DNA from: Mycobacterium sp. 4858
GTDB lineage: Bacteria; Actinomycetota; Actinomycetes; Mycobacteriales; Mycobacteriaceae
Direction of reading: 5' to 3'
NCBI RefSeq assembly: GCF_900240975.1
Contig: NZ_LT968776.1
Location: 3,655,092 to 3,719,091 of the forward strand
DNA: 64,000 bases
The notes under the pieces are model-generated. The model saw only the letters and a program-made list of their open reading frames with translations, had not been told where the DNA came from and ran no database searches. This document shows, in pieces, positions 15,631-23,671 of the stretch; the stretch's first letter is position 1; every line of letters starts with the position of its first letter. A program made the position numbers and the translations under genes.

Positions 15631-16758
15631 CTACGGCACCACCGTGGAGCCGATCGTGGGCATGAACTGGCACTGCTTTTCCTTGGTGGTGACCTGACCG
15701 AAGATGGTCGACATGATGCTGCCCGACCCGGTGTCGGCGATCGCGGTCAGCGTCGTCGGCCCCTCGGGATTGATATCGGTGCGCGGCTTGAGCGCCACCG
15801 TTCCCGACTTGCCCGTCGTCAGGTTCACCCAGGTGACGTTCAACGGCAGCTTCTGCACCTCGGCGGGGCCGGGCGTGCCGACGGCGGTGAACACGTAGGC
15901 GGTCTGCCCGGGCCCCGGCCCCGGCGTCGGGATCTTCGCCGGCCCCGCCACCGAGAGCGCGGTGGCGATCGCGGTGGTGCCGTCCGCCAGGCAATTGGTG
16001 CCGATCGAGGGATACATGAAGTCCTGCGTGGGCGGGGCGTCGGGGCCGAAACCCGGAGCCGCCGCGGGTGCCGCGGCGGGCGCGGGAGCCGGTGCGGTGT
16101 CCGGCGCCGGAGCGGCTGCCGGTGCAGCCTCGGGCGCCGGCGGCACCGGTACGGGCGCGGCCACGGGTGCGACGGTGCCCGCCGCCGGTGCGGACGCGGG
16201 CGGCGCGACCACCGACGGGGCGGCGGCCGGCGGGGCCGCGACCGGTCCCGGTCCGGCCGCGTGGGCCGGGTCGATGCCGGCCGGCAGGTGCGATTGGGCG
16301 CCCGGTTCGAAGCCCGCCGCGGGCGGGGAGGCGACCGGTCCGGGCCCGGCCGCGTGGGCCGGGTCGATGCCGGTCGGCAGGTGGGACTGGGCGCCCGGTT
16401 CGACGCCGGCCGGCGGCACGTGCGGCACCGGTGAGCCGTCCGGCAGGGCCGCGCCGGGCTCGGCCAGGAACTGGTTCACCGACGCGGCCACGTTGCGGGA
16501 TTCGGTGGGCGCGCCCTGGTTGTGACTGAAGGCCTGCGCGGCGGCCATGAGGAGCTGAGTCGCCTGCGCCGGATTGCCGGCCGCCTGCTGAATGATCGGG
16601 CTCAGCTGCGAGAGCGCCGGCAGGCCCGGAAGTTCTTGAGTCGAGTTCGGTTGCGGCGCCGCCGGATCGGCTGCCGCGCTCGGGCAGAGCCCGAACGCGG
16701 CAGCCGATGCCGTGACGACAGCGGCCAAACCTTTGGACAGATTCCAAGTGGTTGCCAC
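15631..16758 (-). CDS. secreted Ala/Pro-rich protein (Rv1157c type)
   Basis: A 375-residue protein with an N-terminal signal peptide (basic start, hydrophobic core LAAVVTASAAAFGL, cleavage near SAAADP). A helical part is followed by a long Ala/Pro/Gly-rich low-complexity region with two 31-residue tandem repeats. The C-terminal globular domain has TQDFMYPSIGTNCLADGTTA and a second cysteine (KEKQCQF), probably a disulfide. The GTG at 16758 has GGAGGA upstream; the frame further 5' overlaps the next secreted gene and is rejected. Composition and length match Rv1157c. It is probably cell-envelope-located; function unknown. Confidence 0.87.
   Translation of the reverse strand: MATTWNLSKGLAAVVTASAAAFGLCPSAAADPAAPQPNSTQELPGLPALSQLSPIIQQAAGNPAQATQLLMAAAQAFSHNQGAPTESRNVAASVNQFLAEPGAALPDGSPVPHVPPAGVEPGAQSHLPTGIDPAHAAGPGPVASPPAAGFEPGAQSHLPAGIDPAHAAGPGPVAAPPAAAPSVVAPPASAPAAGTVAPVAAPVPVPPAPEAAPAAAPAPDTAPAPAPAAAPAAAPGFGPDAPPTQDFMYPSIGTNCLADGTTAIATALSVAGPAKIPTPGPGPGQTAYVFTAVGTPGPAEVQKLPLNVTWVNLTTGKSGTVALKPRTDINPEGPTTLTAIADTGSGSIMSTIFGQVTTKEKQCQFMPTIGSTVVP
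16222..16407 (-). repeat. two tandem 93-bp coding repeats in the Ala/Pro-rich protein
   Basis: Two adjacent 31-codon units (16407-16315 and 16314-16222 on the minus strand) encode near-identical segments containing EPGAQSHLP and GIDPAHAAGPGPVA, differing at four residues. The in-frame duplication lengthens the linker between the helical and globular parts and could vary in copy number between strains. Confidence 0.85.
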
Positions 16759-16808
16759 GGTGTGTCCTCCGGTCGTTAGGTGGTGGCGTTGGCTGTCTGG
16801 CGAACTGA

Positions 16809-17471
16809 TCAGGGCAGGGCGGCGAGCAACGGCGCGACCGGGTTGGCCCCGGTTGCCGGTGCGGCCGGTGCGGCCGGTGCGGCGGGAGCCCCGGCCAGTG
16901 CCGGCAGGTCCTGCGGCAGGGTCATCTGCGCAGGCATGTTGACCGGCAGGTTGGGCAGGAACGCCGGCATATCGACCTTGGCCTGCGGGATCTGCGGGGC
17001 CGGCGGCGTGGCGGGGGCGGTCGGCGTCGACAGCCCCGGGATGGCCGGCAGTCCGGGAATGGGGGACGTGGCCGGGGCGGCGGGTACCGCGGGTGCCTGC
17101 TGCGTCAGACCCGGAATCAGGCCCTGCAGCCCCTGCGTCGTTGCAGGCGCGGACGGGGTCGCCGCCTGCGGCAACCCGGGAATCGAGGGCACGCCGGCCG
17201 ACGTCGCCGGTGACGTCGCGGCGGCGGACGGAACGCCCGGGAAGGTGATACCCGGAGCGGCGGGTGCGGCCGGCGGGGTCGCACCCAGGGCGGTGGCGAG
17301 GTTCTGCAGGATCTGCGGCGCGTTGGCCGCCGAACTGATCAGCTGCTGCGGAATGTTCGGAATGGGCGGGGCCGGCACCGGGTCGGCGTGGGCGATACCG
17401 CCCGTGAGTAGGGCTGCGGACGAACCGACGACGACGGCCGCTGCACGCATGTAAGTCCAGATGGTTGGCAT
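16809..17471 (-). CDS. secreted Ala/Pro-rich protein (Rv1158c type)
   Basis: A 220-residue protein with a signal peptide (TYMRAAAVVVGSSAALLTGG, cleavage after AHA). The rest is rich in Ala and Pro with recurring GLP/IPGLP/PSIPGLP units and ends in APAAPAAPAAPATGANPVAP. It resembles Rv1158c by composition, length and position. AGGGAGAG precedes the ATG at 17471. It is encoded upstream of, and in line with, the Rv1157c-like gene (50-base gap), so both may be exported from one operon. It is divergent from pimE, with 84 bases between. The function is unknown. Confidence 0.85.
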   Translation of the reverse strand: MPTIWTYMRAAAVVVGSSAALLTGGIAHADPVPAPPIPNIPQQLISSAANAPQILQNLATALGATPPAAPAAPGITFPGVPSAAATSPATSAGVPSIPGLPQAATPSAPATTQGLQGLIPGLTQQAPAVPAAPATSPIPGLPAIPGLSTPTAPATPPAPQIPQAKVDMPAFLPNLPVNMPAQMTLPQDLPALAGAPAAPAAPAAPATGANPVAPLLAALP

Positions 17472-17555
17472 GACTCTCCCTGGTTGTGGAAAACGGGTCC
17501 GCCGCCGAAGTTACGTTGATACTGATGGGACTCAAGTGACACGTGTGGCATTTAT

Positions 17556-18875
17556 TTGATCGTTATTGATACGAGTGACGGCGGTGACCGACGGGCCGCG
17601 ACCAGGCCTGCCGATACCGCGCGGGCCCCGGCCGTCGCTAAAGTCGGGCGGATAGACACCACCTCGGCCCCCCCGGCGGTCCCCCCGCGCCGGCGGATCG
17701 CGGGTCTGCTGCGGGCGGCGGCGCCCGCGCTGCTGGCCGCCAGCGTCGCCGCGCGGCTCGCCTGGACCTATCTGACGCCCCACGGCGCGAACTTCGTCGA
17801 CCTGCACGTCTACCTCGGCGGGGCCGCCGCGATCAACCATCCCGGCACGCTGTACAGCTACGTCTACGCCGACCAGACACCGGACTTCCCGCTGCCGTTC
17901 ACCTACCCGCCCTTCGCGGCGGTCGTCTTCTATCCGCTGAGCCTGCTGCCGTTCGGCGTGGTCGCCTTCGCGTGGCAGATCGCGACGATGGCCGCCCTGT
18001 ACGCGGCGATCCGGATCAGCCAGCGGTTGATGGGCGTTGCGACCGGCGCCGATGGCCACCGCACGGCCATGGTGTGGACCGCGGTCGCGATCTGGATCGA
18101 GCCGCTGCGCAGCACCTTCGACTACGGACAGGTCAACGTGCTGCTGATGGTCGCGGTGCTGGGGGCGGCGCTGACCGCGCGCTGGTGGCTGTCGGGGCTA
18201 CTGGTAGGCGTGGCGGCCGGGATCAAGCTGACGCCCGCGATCGCCGGGGTCTATCTGGTCGGCGTGCGGCGCTGGGCCGCGGCGGCCTTCTCCTTCGTGG
18301 TGTTCCTCGGCACCGTCGGCGTGTCCGTCCTGGTCGTCGGCGATCAGACCCGCTACTACTTCACGAAGCTGCTGGGCGACGCGCACCGCGTGGGGCCCAT
18401 CGCCACGTCGATCAATCAATCCTGGCGCGGCGGCATTTCCCGGATCCTGGGCCACGACGCCGGCTTCGGGCCGCCGGTCCTGGTCGCCATCGCGGTCACG
18501 GCGGTCCTGGCCGTCCTGGCGTGGCGGGCGCTGGAGCCCTCGGATCGGCTGGGCAAGCTGCTGGTGGTCGAGCTGTTCGGGCTGCTGCTGTCCCCGATCT
18601 CCTGGAGCCATCACTGGGTGTGGGTGGTGCCGCTGATGATCTGGGCGATTCACGGGCCGCCGCGCGAGCGCCCCGGCGCCCGGATCGTGGGCGGGGGCTG
18701 GCTTGCGCTCACCATCGTCGGCGTGCCGTGGCTGCTGCTCTTCGCCCAGCCGACCATCTGGCAGGTCAGCCGGCCGTGGTATCTGGCCTGGGCCGGCCTG
18801 GCCTACATCGTGGCGGCCGTGGCCACCCTCGTCTGGATCGCCGCCACCGGCCGGCGCGCCGGATTGAAGGGCTAG
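17556..18875 (+). CDS. pimE: polyprenol-phosphate-mannose-dependent alpha-1,2-mannosyltransferase PimE
   Basis: PimE is a GT-C glycosyltransferase that adds the fifth mannose to phosphatidylinositol mannosides on the periplasmic side of the membrane. The 439-residue protein has about ten hydrophobic helices. NFVDLHVYLGG after the first helix carries the conserved catalytic Asp (residue 82 with this start). SPISWSHHWVWVVP is another conserved loop. No ATG or GTG is available before the conserved region, so a TTG at 17556 is taken as the start with low certainty. Its stop overlaps the convergent phhB gene by four bases. LpqW, which influences the PIM/LAM branch, is encoded 10 kb away. Confidence 0.9.
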   Translation: MIVIDTSDGGDRRAATRPADTARAPAVAKVGRIDTTSAPPAVPPRRRIAGLLRAAAPALLAASVAARLAWTYLTPHGANFVDLHVYLGGAAAINHPGTLYSYVYADQTPDFPLPFTYPPFAAVVFYPLSLLPFGVVAFAWQIATMAALYAAIRISQRLMGVATGADGHRTAMVWTAVAIWIEPLRSTFDYGQVNVLLMVAVLGAALTARWWLSGLLVGVAAGIKLTPAIAGVYLVGVRRWAAAAFSFVVFLGTVGVSVLVVGDQTRYYFTKLLGDAHRVGPIATSINQSWRGGISRILGHDAGFGPPVLVAIAVTAVLAVLAWRALEPSDRLGKLLVVELFGLLLSPISWSHHWVWVVPLMIWAIHGPPRERPGARIVGGGWLALTIVGVPWLLLFAQPTIWQVSRPWYLAWAGLAYIVAAVATLVWIAATGRRAGLKG

Positions 18876-19156
18876 CCGCCGACGATCTCGTCGATGTCGC
18901 GCGCCATGGCCACGTCCTTGTCGGTGATGCCACCCTCGGAGTGCGTGACCAGAGCGAAAGTGACCGTCCGCCAACGAATGTCGATGTCCGGGTGGTGGTC
19001 TTTGCTTTCCGCGTGCTCGGCCACCCGGCGCACCGCATCGATGCCGGCGAGGAAACTCGGAAACTTGATCGAGCGGCGCAACGCGCCCTCGACACGCTCC
19101 CATCCGTTGAGATCGGGCAGTGCGGCGTCCACCTGCTCGTCCGTTAACACAGCCAT
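18872..19156 (-). CDS. phhB: pterin-4-alpha-carbinolamine dehydratase
   Basis: A 94-residue PCD/DCoH-like protein that dehydrates 4a-hydroxytetrahydropterin during pterin recycling. AEHAESKDHHPDIDIRW holds the catalytic His cluster, and the Trp-containing strand and LTDEQVDAALPDLNGWE start are typical. The ATG at 19156 gives the same 94-residue length as Rv1159A. The gene is divergent from mutT2 (24 bases apart) and overlaps the end of pimE. Confidence 0.9.
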   Translation of the reverse strand: MAVLTDEQVDAALPDLNGWERVEGALRRSIKFPSFLAGIDAVRRVAEHAESKDHHPDIDIRWRTVTFALVTHSEGGITDKDVAMARDIDEIVGG

Positions 19157-19180
19157 GCCCCGACCGTATACCGTCTGGCC

Positions 19181-19585
19181 ATGCCGACCCAGATCGTCGT
19201 CGCCGGCGCGATCATCCGCCGCGCCGCGGTCCTGGTGGCGCAGCGCGTCCGCCCGCCGGAGTTGGCAGGCCGCTGGGAGCTGCCCGGCGGCAAGGTGGCG
19301 CCCGGTGAGACCGAGCGGGGCGCGCTGGCGCGCGAACTCGGCGAGGAGCTGGGCCTGACGGCCGGCGACGTCGCGGTGGGCGACCGGCTGGGTGAGGACA
19401 TCGCGCTGGACGGCATGACGCTGCGCGCCTACCGCGTGCGGCTGATCGGTGGTGAACCGCACGCCCGCGACCACCGGGCGGTGCGCTGGGTGACGGCCGC
19501 CGAGCTGCCCGGTGTCGACTGGGTGCCCGCAGACCGCGCCTGGGTCCCTGACCTGGTGCGGACGCTGTCCACGGCCGCCTCATAA
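19181..19585 (+). CDS. mutT2: Nudix hydrolase MutT2
   Basis: A 134-residue Nudix hydrolase. The Nudix box is seen in GGKVAPGETERGALARELGE followed by ELGL, with the metal-binding REL-EEL glutamates intact. MutT2 of mycobacteria preferentially hydrolyses dCTP and 5-methyl-dCTP and helps sanitise the nucleotide pool. The N-terminal strand TQIVVAGAIIRRAAVLVAQR is standard. The start is the ATG at 19181, with a very short leader shared divergently with phhB. Confidence 0.9.
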   Translation: MPTQIVVAGAIIRRAAVLVAQRVRPPELAGRWELPGGKVAPGETERGALARELGEELGLTAGDVAVGDRLGEDIALDGMTLRAYRVRLIGGEPHARDHRAVRWVTAAELPGVDWVPADRAWVPDLVRTLSTAAS

Positions 19586-19638
19586 CAAGTCCACAGCCTT
19601 CCGGCAGCTGACATTCAGCGACGCAGAAGGTCGCCAAG

Positions 19639-19671
19639 GTGAACTTGAGATATAACGCAAACGTGAACTTG
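19639..19671 (+). promoter_or_regulatory. direct repeats GTGAACTTG upstream of narGHJI
   Basis: GTGAACTTG occurs at 19639-19647 and again at 19663-19671, a 24-base period (just over two helical turns), with the AT-rich GATATAAC between them. Tandem same-face sites suit a response regulator or similar activator, overlapping a possible -10 (TATAAC, 19651-19656). Confidence 0.45.
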
Positions 19672-19726
19672 TAGTAAACGACTTGACCTGGAAGTGCGGT
19701 AGCGATCCATCGTCCCGCGGTCGCGG

Positions 19727-19747
19727 TGGAGGCGCCGGGCGCCTCCA
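19727..19747 (+). terminator. hairpin in narG leader
   Basis: TGGAGGCGC-CGG-GCGCCTCCA is a 9-base perfect stem with a 3-base loop, 142 bases after the mutT2 stop. No T-run follows. It may terminate mutT2 read-through or shape the nar leader. Confidence 0.4.
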
Positions 19748-19962
19748 GGCCCACAACACCTCATGCTGACAAGACGATTGTTCGTTGACAGGCCGCGCGC
19801 GGCGGAGGTGCGAGACCTGTCTGCCGCGCCCGGTGCCGGCTTGCGGACGCGCGCCGCCGATACCGATGACGGGCCACTCGACACGGTCCACCGTCACGCA
19901 GCTGCGGTCGAAGCAACGGCCCGCGCACGACTCGAGGCACCACGGACGAGAAGGGGTACCTG

Positions 19963-22900
19963 TTGACTGTCACACCACACGTTGGTGGAGCGCTCGAGGA
20001 GTTACTGGAGCGCAGCGGGAGGTTCTTCACGCCCGGCGAGTTCTCGGCGGACCTGCGCACGGTGACGCGGCGGGGCGGCCGGGAGGCCGATGTCTTCTAC
20101 CGCGACAGGTGGAGCCACGACAAGGTGGTGCGGTCGACCCACGGGGTCAACTGCACCGGCTCCTGCTCCTGGAAGATCTACGTCAAGGACGGGATCATCA
20201 CCTGGGAGACCCAGCAGACCGACTATCCCTCGGTGGGCCCGGACCGCCCGGAATACGAGCCGCGCGGGTGTCCCCGCGGGGCGTCGTTCTCCTGGTACAG
20301 CTACTCGCCCACCCGGGTGCGCTACCCGTACGCCCGCGGCGTGCTGGTCGAGATGTATCGGGAAGCCAAGGCGCGCTTGGGTGACCCGGTGCTGGCCTGG
20401 GCCGACATTCAGGCCGACCCCGAGCGCCGCCGTCGCTATCAGCGGGCCCGCGGCAAGGGCGGCCTGGTCCGGGTGACCTGGGCCGAGGCCACCGAGCTGA
20501 TCGCCGCCGCCCACGTGCACACCATCAAGGAATACGGCCCGGACCGGGTCGCCGGGTTCTCCCCGATCCCGGCCATGTCGATGGTGTCCTACGCCGCCGG
20601 CTCGCGGTTCTTCGAGCTGATCGGCGCCCCCATGACGTCGTTCTACGACTGGTACGCCGACCTGCCGGTGGCCTCACCGCAGGTGTTCGGCGACCAGACC
20701 GACGTCCCCGAATCGGGGGACTGGTGGGACGCGGCGTATCTGATGATGTGGGGCTCCAACGTGCCGATCACCCGGACCCCCGACGCGCACTGGATGGCCG
20801 AGGCGCGCTACCGCGGCACGAAGGTGGTGACCGTCAGCCCGGACTACGCCGACAACACCAAGTTCGCCGACGAGTGGATGCCGTGCGCGGCCGGCACCGA
20901 CGGGGCGCTGGCCATGGCGATGGGCCACGTCATCCTCTCCGAATGCTATGTGCGCAAGGAGGTTCCGTTCTTCGCCGACTTCGCGCGCCGCTACACCGAC
21001 CTGCCGTTCCTGATCAAGCTCGAAGAGCGCGGCGACATGCTGGTGCCGGGCAAGAATCTGACCGCGGCGGACCTGGGGGAGGCGGTCGAGAACGCGGCGC
21101 TCAAGCCGGCGGTGTTCGACGAGGCGAGCAATTCCGTTGCCGTCCCGCACGGGTCCCTGGGGTTCCGCTACGGCGAGGACGGCGTCGGGAAGTGGAATCT
21201 CGACCTCGGCGGCCTGATGCCGGCGCTGAGCGTGCGAGACCCGCACGGCGCCAACGGCGACGGCGCCACCGCGCTGGTGCACCTGGCGAGCTTCGACACG
21301 GTCAACGGCGAGGGCGCCACCATCGCCCGCGGCGTGCCGGTGCGCCGGGTCGGCAAGCACCTGGTCTGCACCGTGTTCGACCTGATGCTCGCCCAGTACG
21401 GGGTGGCACGCCCGGGGCTGCCCGGTGACTGGCCCACGGGCTACGACGACGCGACCCAGCAGAACACGCCGGCGTGGCAGGAGGCGATCACGGGTGTGTC
21501 GGCCGCGCAGGCCATTCGCGTCGCCCGCGAATTCGCCCGTAGCGCCGAGGAATCCGGCGGCCGGTCGATGATCATCATGGGCAGCGGGATCTGCCAGTGG
21601 TTCCACGGCGACGCGATCTACCGGGCGGTGCTCGCGCTGTTGATGCTGACCGGCTCGATGGGGCGCAACGGCGGAGGCTGGGCCCACTACGTCGGCCAGG
21701 AAAAGGTGCGCCCGCTCACCGGGTTTCAGACGATGGCGATGGCCACGGACTGGGTGCGCCCGCCGCGACAGGTGCCGGGTGCCTCCTATTGGTACGCGCA
21801 CACCGACCAGTGGCGCTACGACGGCTACGGGGCCGACAAGCTGGCCAGCCCCCTGGGCCGGGGCCGGTTCGCGGGCAAGCACACCATGGACCTGCTGGCC
21901 TCGGCGACGGCGATGGGCTGGAGCCCGTTCTATCCGCAGTTCGACCGGTCCAGCCTGGACGTCGCCGACGAGGCCCGCGCCGCCGGGCGCGACGTCGCCG
22001 ACTACGTCGCCGAGCAGCTCCGCGACCGCAAACTCAAGCTCTCCGTCACCGACCCCGACAATCCGGTCAACTGGCCGCGGGTGCTGACGGTGTGGCGGGC
22101 CAACCCGATCGGATCGGCGGGCAAGGGCGGCGGGGACTTCCTGCGCCACCTGCTCGGCACCGATTCCAACGTCCAGGCCGAGCCGCCGGCCGACGGGATA
22201 CCCCCCGCCGACGTGGGGTGCCAGGGCGACATCCCCGAGGGCAAGCTCGACCTGATGATGTCGATCGACTTCCGGATGACCTCCACGACCCTGGTGTCGG
22301 ACATCGTGCTGCCGGCGGCGACCTGGTACGAGAAGGCCGACATCTCCAGCACCGACATGCACCCGTACGTGCACGCGTTCAGCGCCGCGACCGATCCGCC
22401 CTGGGAAACCCGTTCGGATTTCGAGGCTTTCGGTGCGATCGCGCGTGCCTTCAGCGGTTTGGCCAAGCGGCACCTGGGCACGCGCAGCGACGTGGTCCTC
22501 ACCGCGCTGCAGCACGACACGCCGGACGCGATGGCCTATCCGGACGGCACGGAAGAGGACTGGTTGCACACTGGCGCGACACCGGTGCCCGGGCGGACGA
22601 TGCCCAAACTCACGGTGGTGGAACGCGATTACGGCGCCATCTATGACAAGTGGCAGACCCTGGGCCCGCTGGTCGACACGTTCGGGGTGACCACCAAGGG
22701 CATCACGGTGCATCCGTTCCGGGAGGTCGAGGAGCTGGCGGCCAAGTTCGGCGTGATGAATTCCGGTGCGGCGGCCGGGCGTCCGGCCATCACCACCGCC
22801 GCGCGGATGGCCGACGTGCTGCTGCTGTTGTCCGGAACCACCAACGGCCGGCTCGCCGTCGAGGGCTTCCGCGAGCTGGAGAAGCGGACGGGCCAGCGGC

Positions 22901-23670
22901 TGGCCCACCTCGCCGAGGGCAGTGAAGAGCGGCGCATCAGCTATGCCGACACCCAGGCGCGTCCGGTCCCGGTGATCACCAGCCCCGAGTGGTCGGGCAG
23001 CGAAACCGGCGGGCGCCGCTACGCGCCGTTCACCATCAACATCGAGAACCTCAAGCCGTTCCACACGCTCACCGGACGGATGCATTTCTACCTGGCCCAC
23101 GACTGGGTCGAGGAGCTCGGCGAGCACCTGCCGGTGTTCCGCCCGCCGCTGGACATGACGCGGCTGTTCGGCCAGCCGGAGCTCGGCCCCACCCCGGACG
23201 GTAACGGCGGAATCGGTCTGACGGTCCGGTATTTGACGCCGCACTCGAAGTGGTCGTTCCACTCCACCTACCAGGACAACCTCTACATGCTGTCGCTGTC
23301 CCGGGGCGGCCCGACGATGTGGATGAGCCCCGGCGACGCGGCCAAACTCCAAGTCCGTGACAACGATTGGGTCGAGGCGGTCAACGCCAACGGCATCTAC
23401 GTGTGCCGGGCCATCGTCAGCCACCGCATGCCCGACGGGGTGGTGTACGTCTACCACGTGCAGGAGCGCACGGTCGACACCCCCCGCACCGAGACCAACA
23501 ACAAGCGCGGCGGCAACCACAACGCGCTGACCCGCGTCCGCATCAAGCCCAGCCACCTCGCCGGGGGCTACGGCCAGCACGCGTTCGCCTTCAACTACAT
23601 GGGACCGACCGGCAACCAGCGCGACGAGGTCACCGTGGTGCGCCGTCGCAGCCAGGAGGTGACGTACTGA
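19963..23670 (+). CDS. narG: respiratory nitrate reductase alpha subunit
   Basis: The 1235-residue catalytic subunit reduces nitrate to nitrite using a Mo-bis-MGD cofactor. STHGVNCTGSCSWKIYVKDG holds the N-terminal His/Cys ligands of the FS0 4Fe-4S cluster, with the third Cys in EPRGCPRGASFSW. Later blocks (GGWAHYVGQEKVRPLTG, RMTSTTLVSDIVLPAATWYE) are as in mycobacterial NarG. There is no Tat signal, in line with a cytoplasm-facing membrane-bound complex. The TTG at 19963 gives LTVTPHVGG, matching Rv1161, and is preceded by GAGAAGGGG. It is the first gene of narGHJI, with one base before narH. Confidence 0.97.
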   Translation: MTVTPHVGGALEELLERSGRFFTPGEFSADLRTVTRRGGREADVFYRDRWSHDKVVRSTHGVNCTGSCSWKIYVKDGIITWETQQTDYPSVGPDRPEYEPRGCPRGASFSWYSYSPTRVRYPYARGVLVEMYREAKARLGDPVLAWADIQADPERRRRYQRARGKGGLVRVTWAEATELIAAAHVHTIKEYGPDRVAGFSPIPAMSMVSYAAGSRFFELIGAPMTSFYDWYADLPVASPQVFGDQTDVPESGDWWDAAYLMMWGSNVPITRTPDAHWMAEARYRGTKVVTVSPDYADNTKFADEWMPCAAGTDGALAMAMGHVILSECYVRKEVPFFADFARRYTDLPFLIKLEERGDMLVPGKNLTAADLGEAVENAALKPAVFDEASNSVAVPHGSLGFRYGEDGVGKWNLDLGGLMPALSVRDPHGANGDGATALVHLASFDTVNGEGATIARGVPVRRVGKHLVCTVFDLMLAQYGVARPGLPGDWPTGYDDATQQNTPAWQEAITGVSAAQAIRVAREFARSAEESGGRSMIIMGSGICQWFHGDAIYRAVLALLMLTGSMGRNGGGWAHYVGQEKVRPLTGFQTMAMATDWVRPPRQVPGASYWYAHTDQWRYDGYGADKLASPLGRGRFAGKHTMDLLASATAMGWSPFYPQFDRSSLDVADEARAAGRDVADYVAEQLRDRKLKLSVTDPDNPVNWPRVLTVWRANPIGSAGKGGGDFLRHLLGTDSNVQAEPPADGIPPADVGCQGDIPEGKLDLMMSIDFRMTSTTLVSDIVLPAATWYEKADISSTDMHPYVHAFSAATDPPWETRSDFEAFGAIARAFSGLAKRHLGTRSDVVLTALQHDTPDAMAYPDGTEEDWLHTGATPVPGRTMPKLTVVERDYGAIYDKWQTLGPLVDTFGVTTKGITVHPFREVEELAAKFGVMNSGAAAGRPAITTAARMADVLLLLSGTTNGRLAVEGFRELEKRTGQRLAHLAEGSEERRISYADTQARPVPVITSPEWSGSETGGRRYAPFTINIENLKPFHTLTGRMHFYLAHDWVEELGEHLPVFRPPLDMTRLFGQPELGPTPDGNGGIGLTVRYLTPHSKWSFHSTYQDNLYMLSLSRGGPTMWMSPGDAAKLQVRDNDWVEAVNANGIYVCRAIVSHRMPDGVVYVYHVQERTVDTPRTETNNKRGGNHNALTRVRIKPSHLAGGYGQHAFAFNYMGPTGNQRDEVTVVRRRSQEVTY

Positions 23671-23671
23671 C

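Larger units (their letters stand above)
19586..19962. other. 377-nt leader/intergenic region upstream of narG
   Basis: No gene is seen. The first 120 bases are AT-richer, with two GTGAACTTG direct repeats and a TATAAC-like -10 element. A 9-base-stem hairpin sits at 19727-19747, and a TTGACA box at 19785-19790 lacks a good -10 at normal spacing. The last 150 bases are GC-rich. GAGAAGGGG precedes the narG TTG start. Confidence 0.5.
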
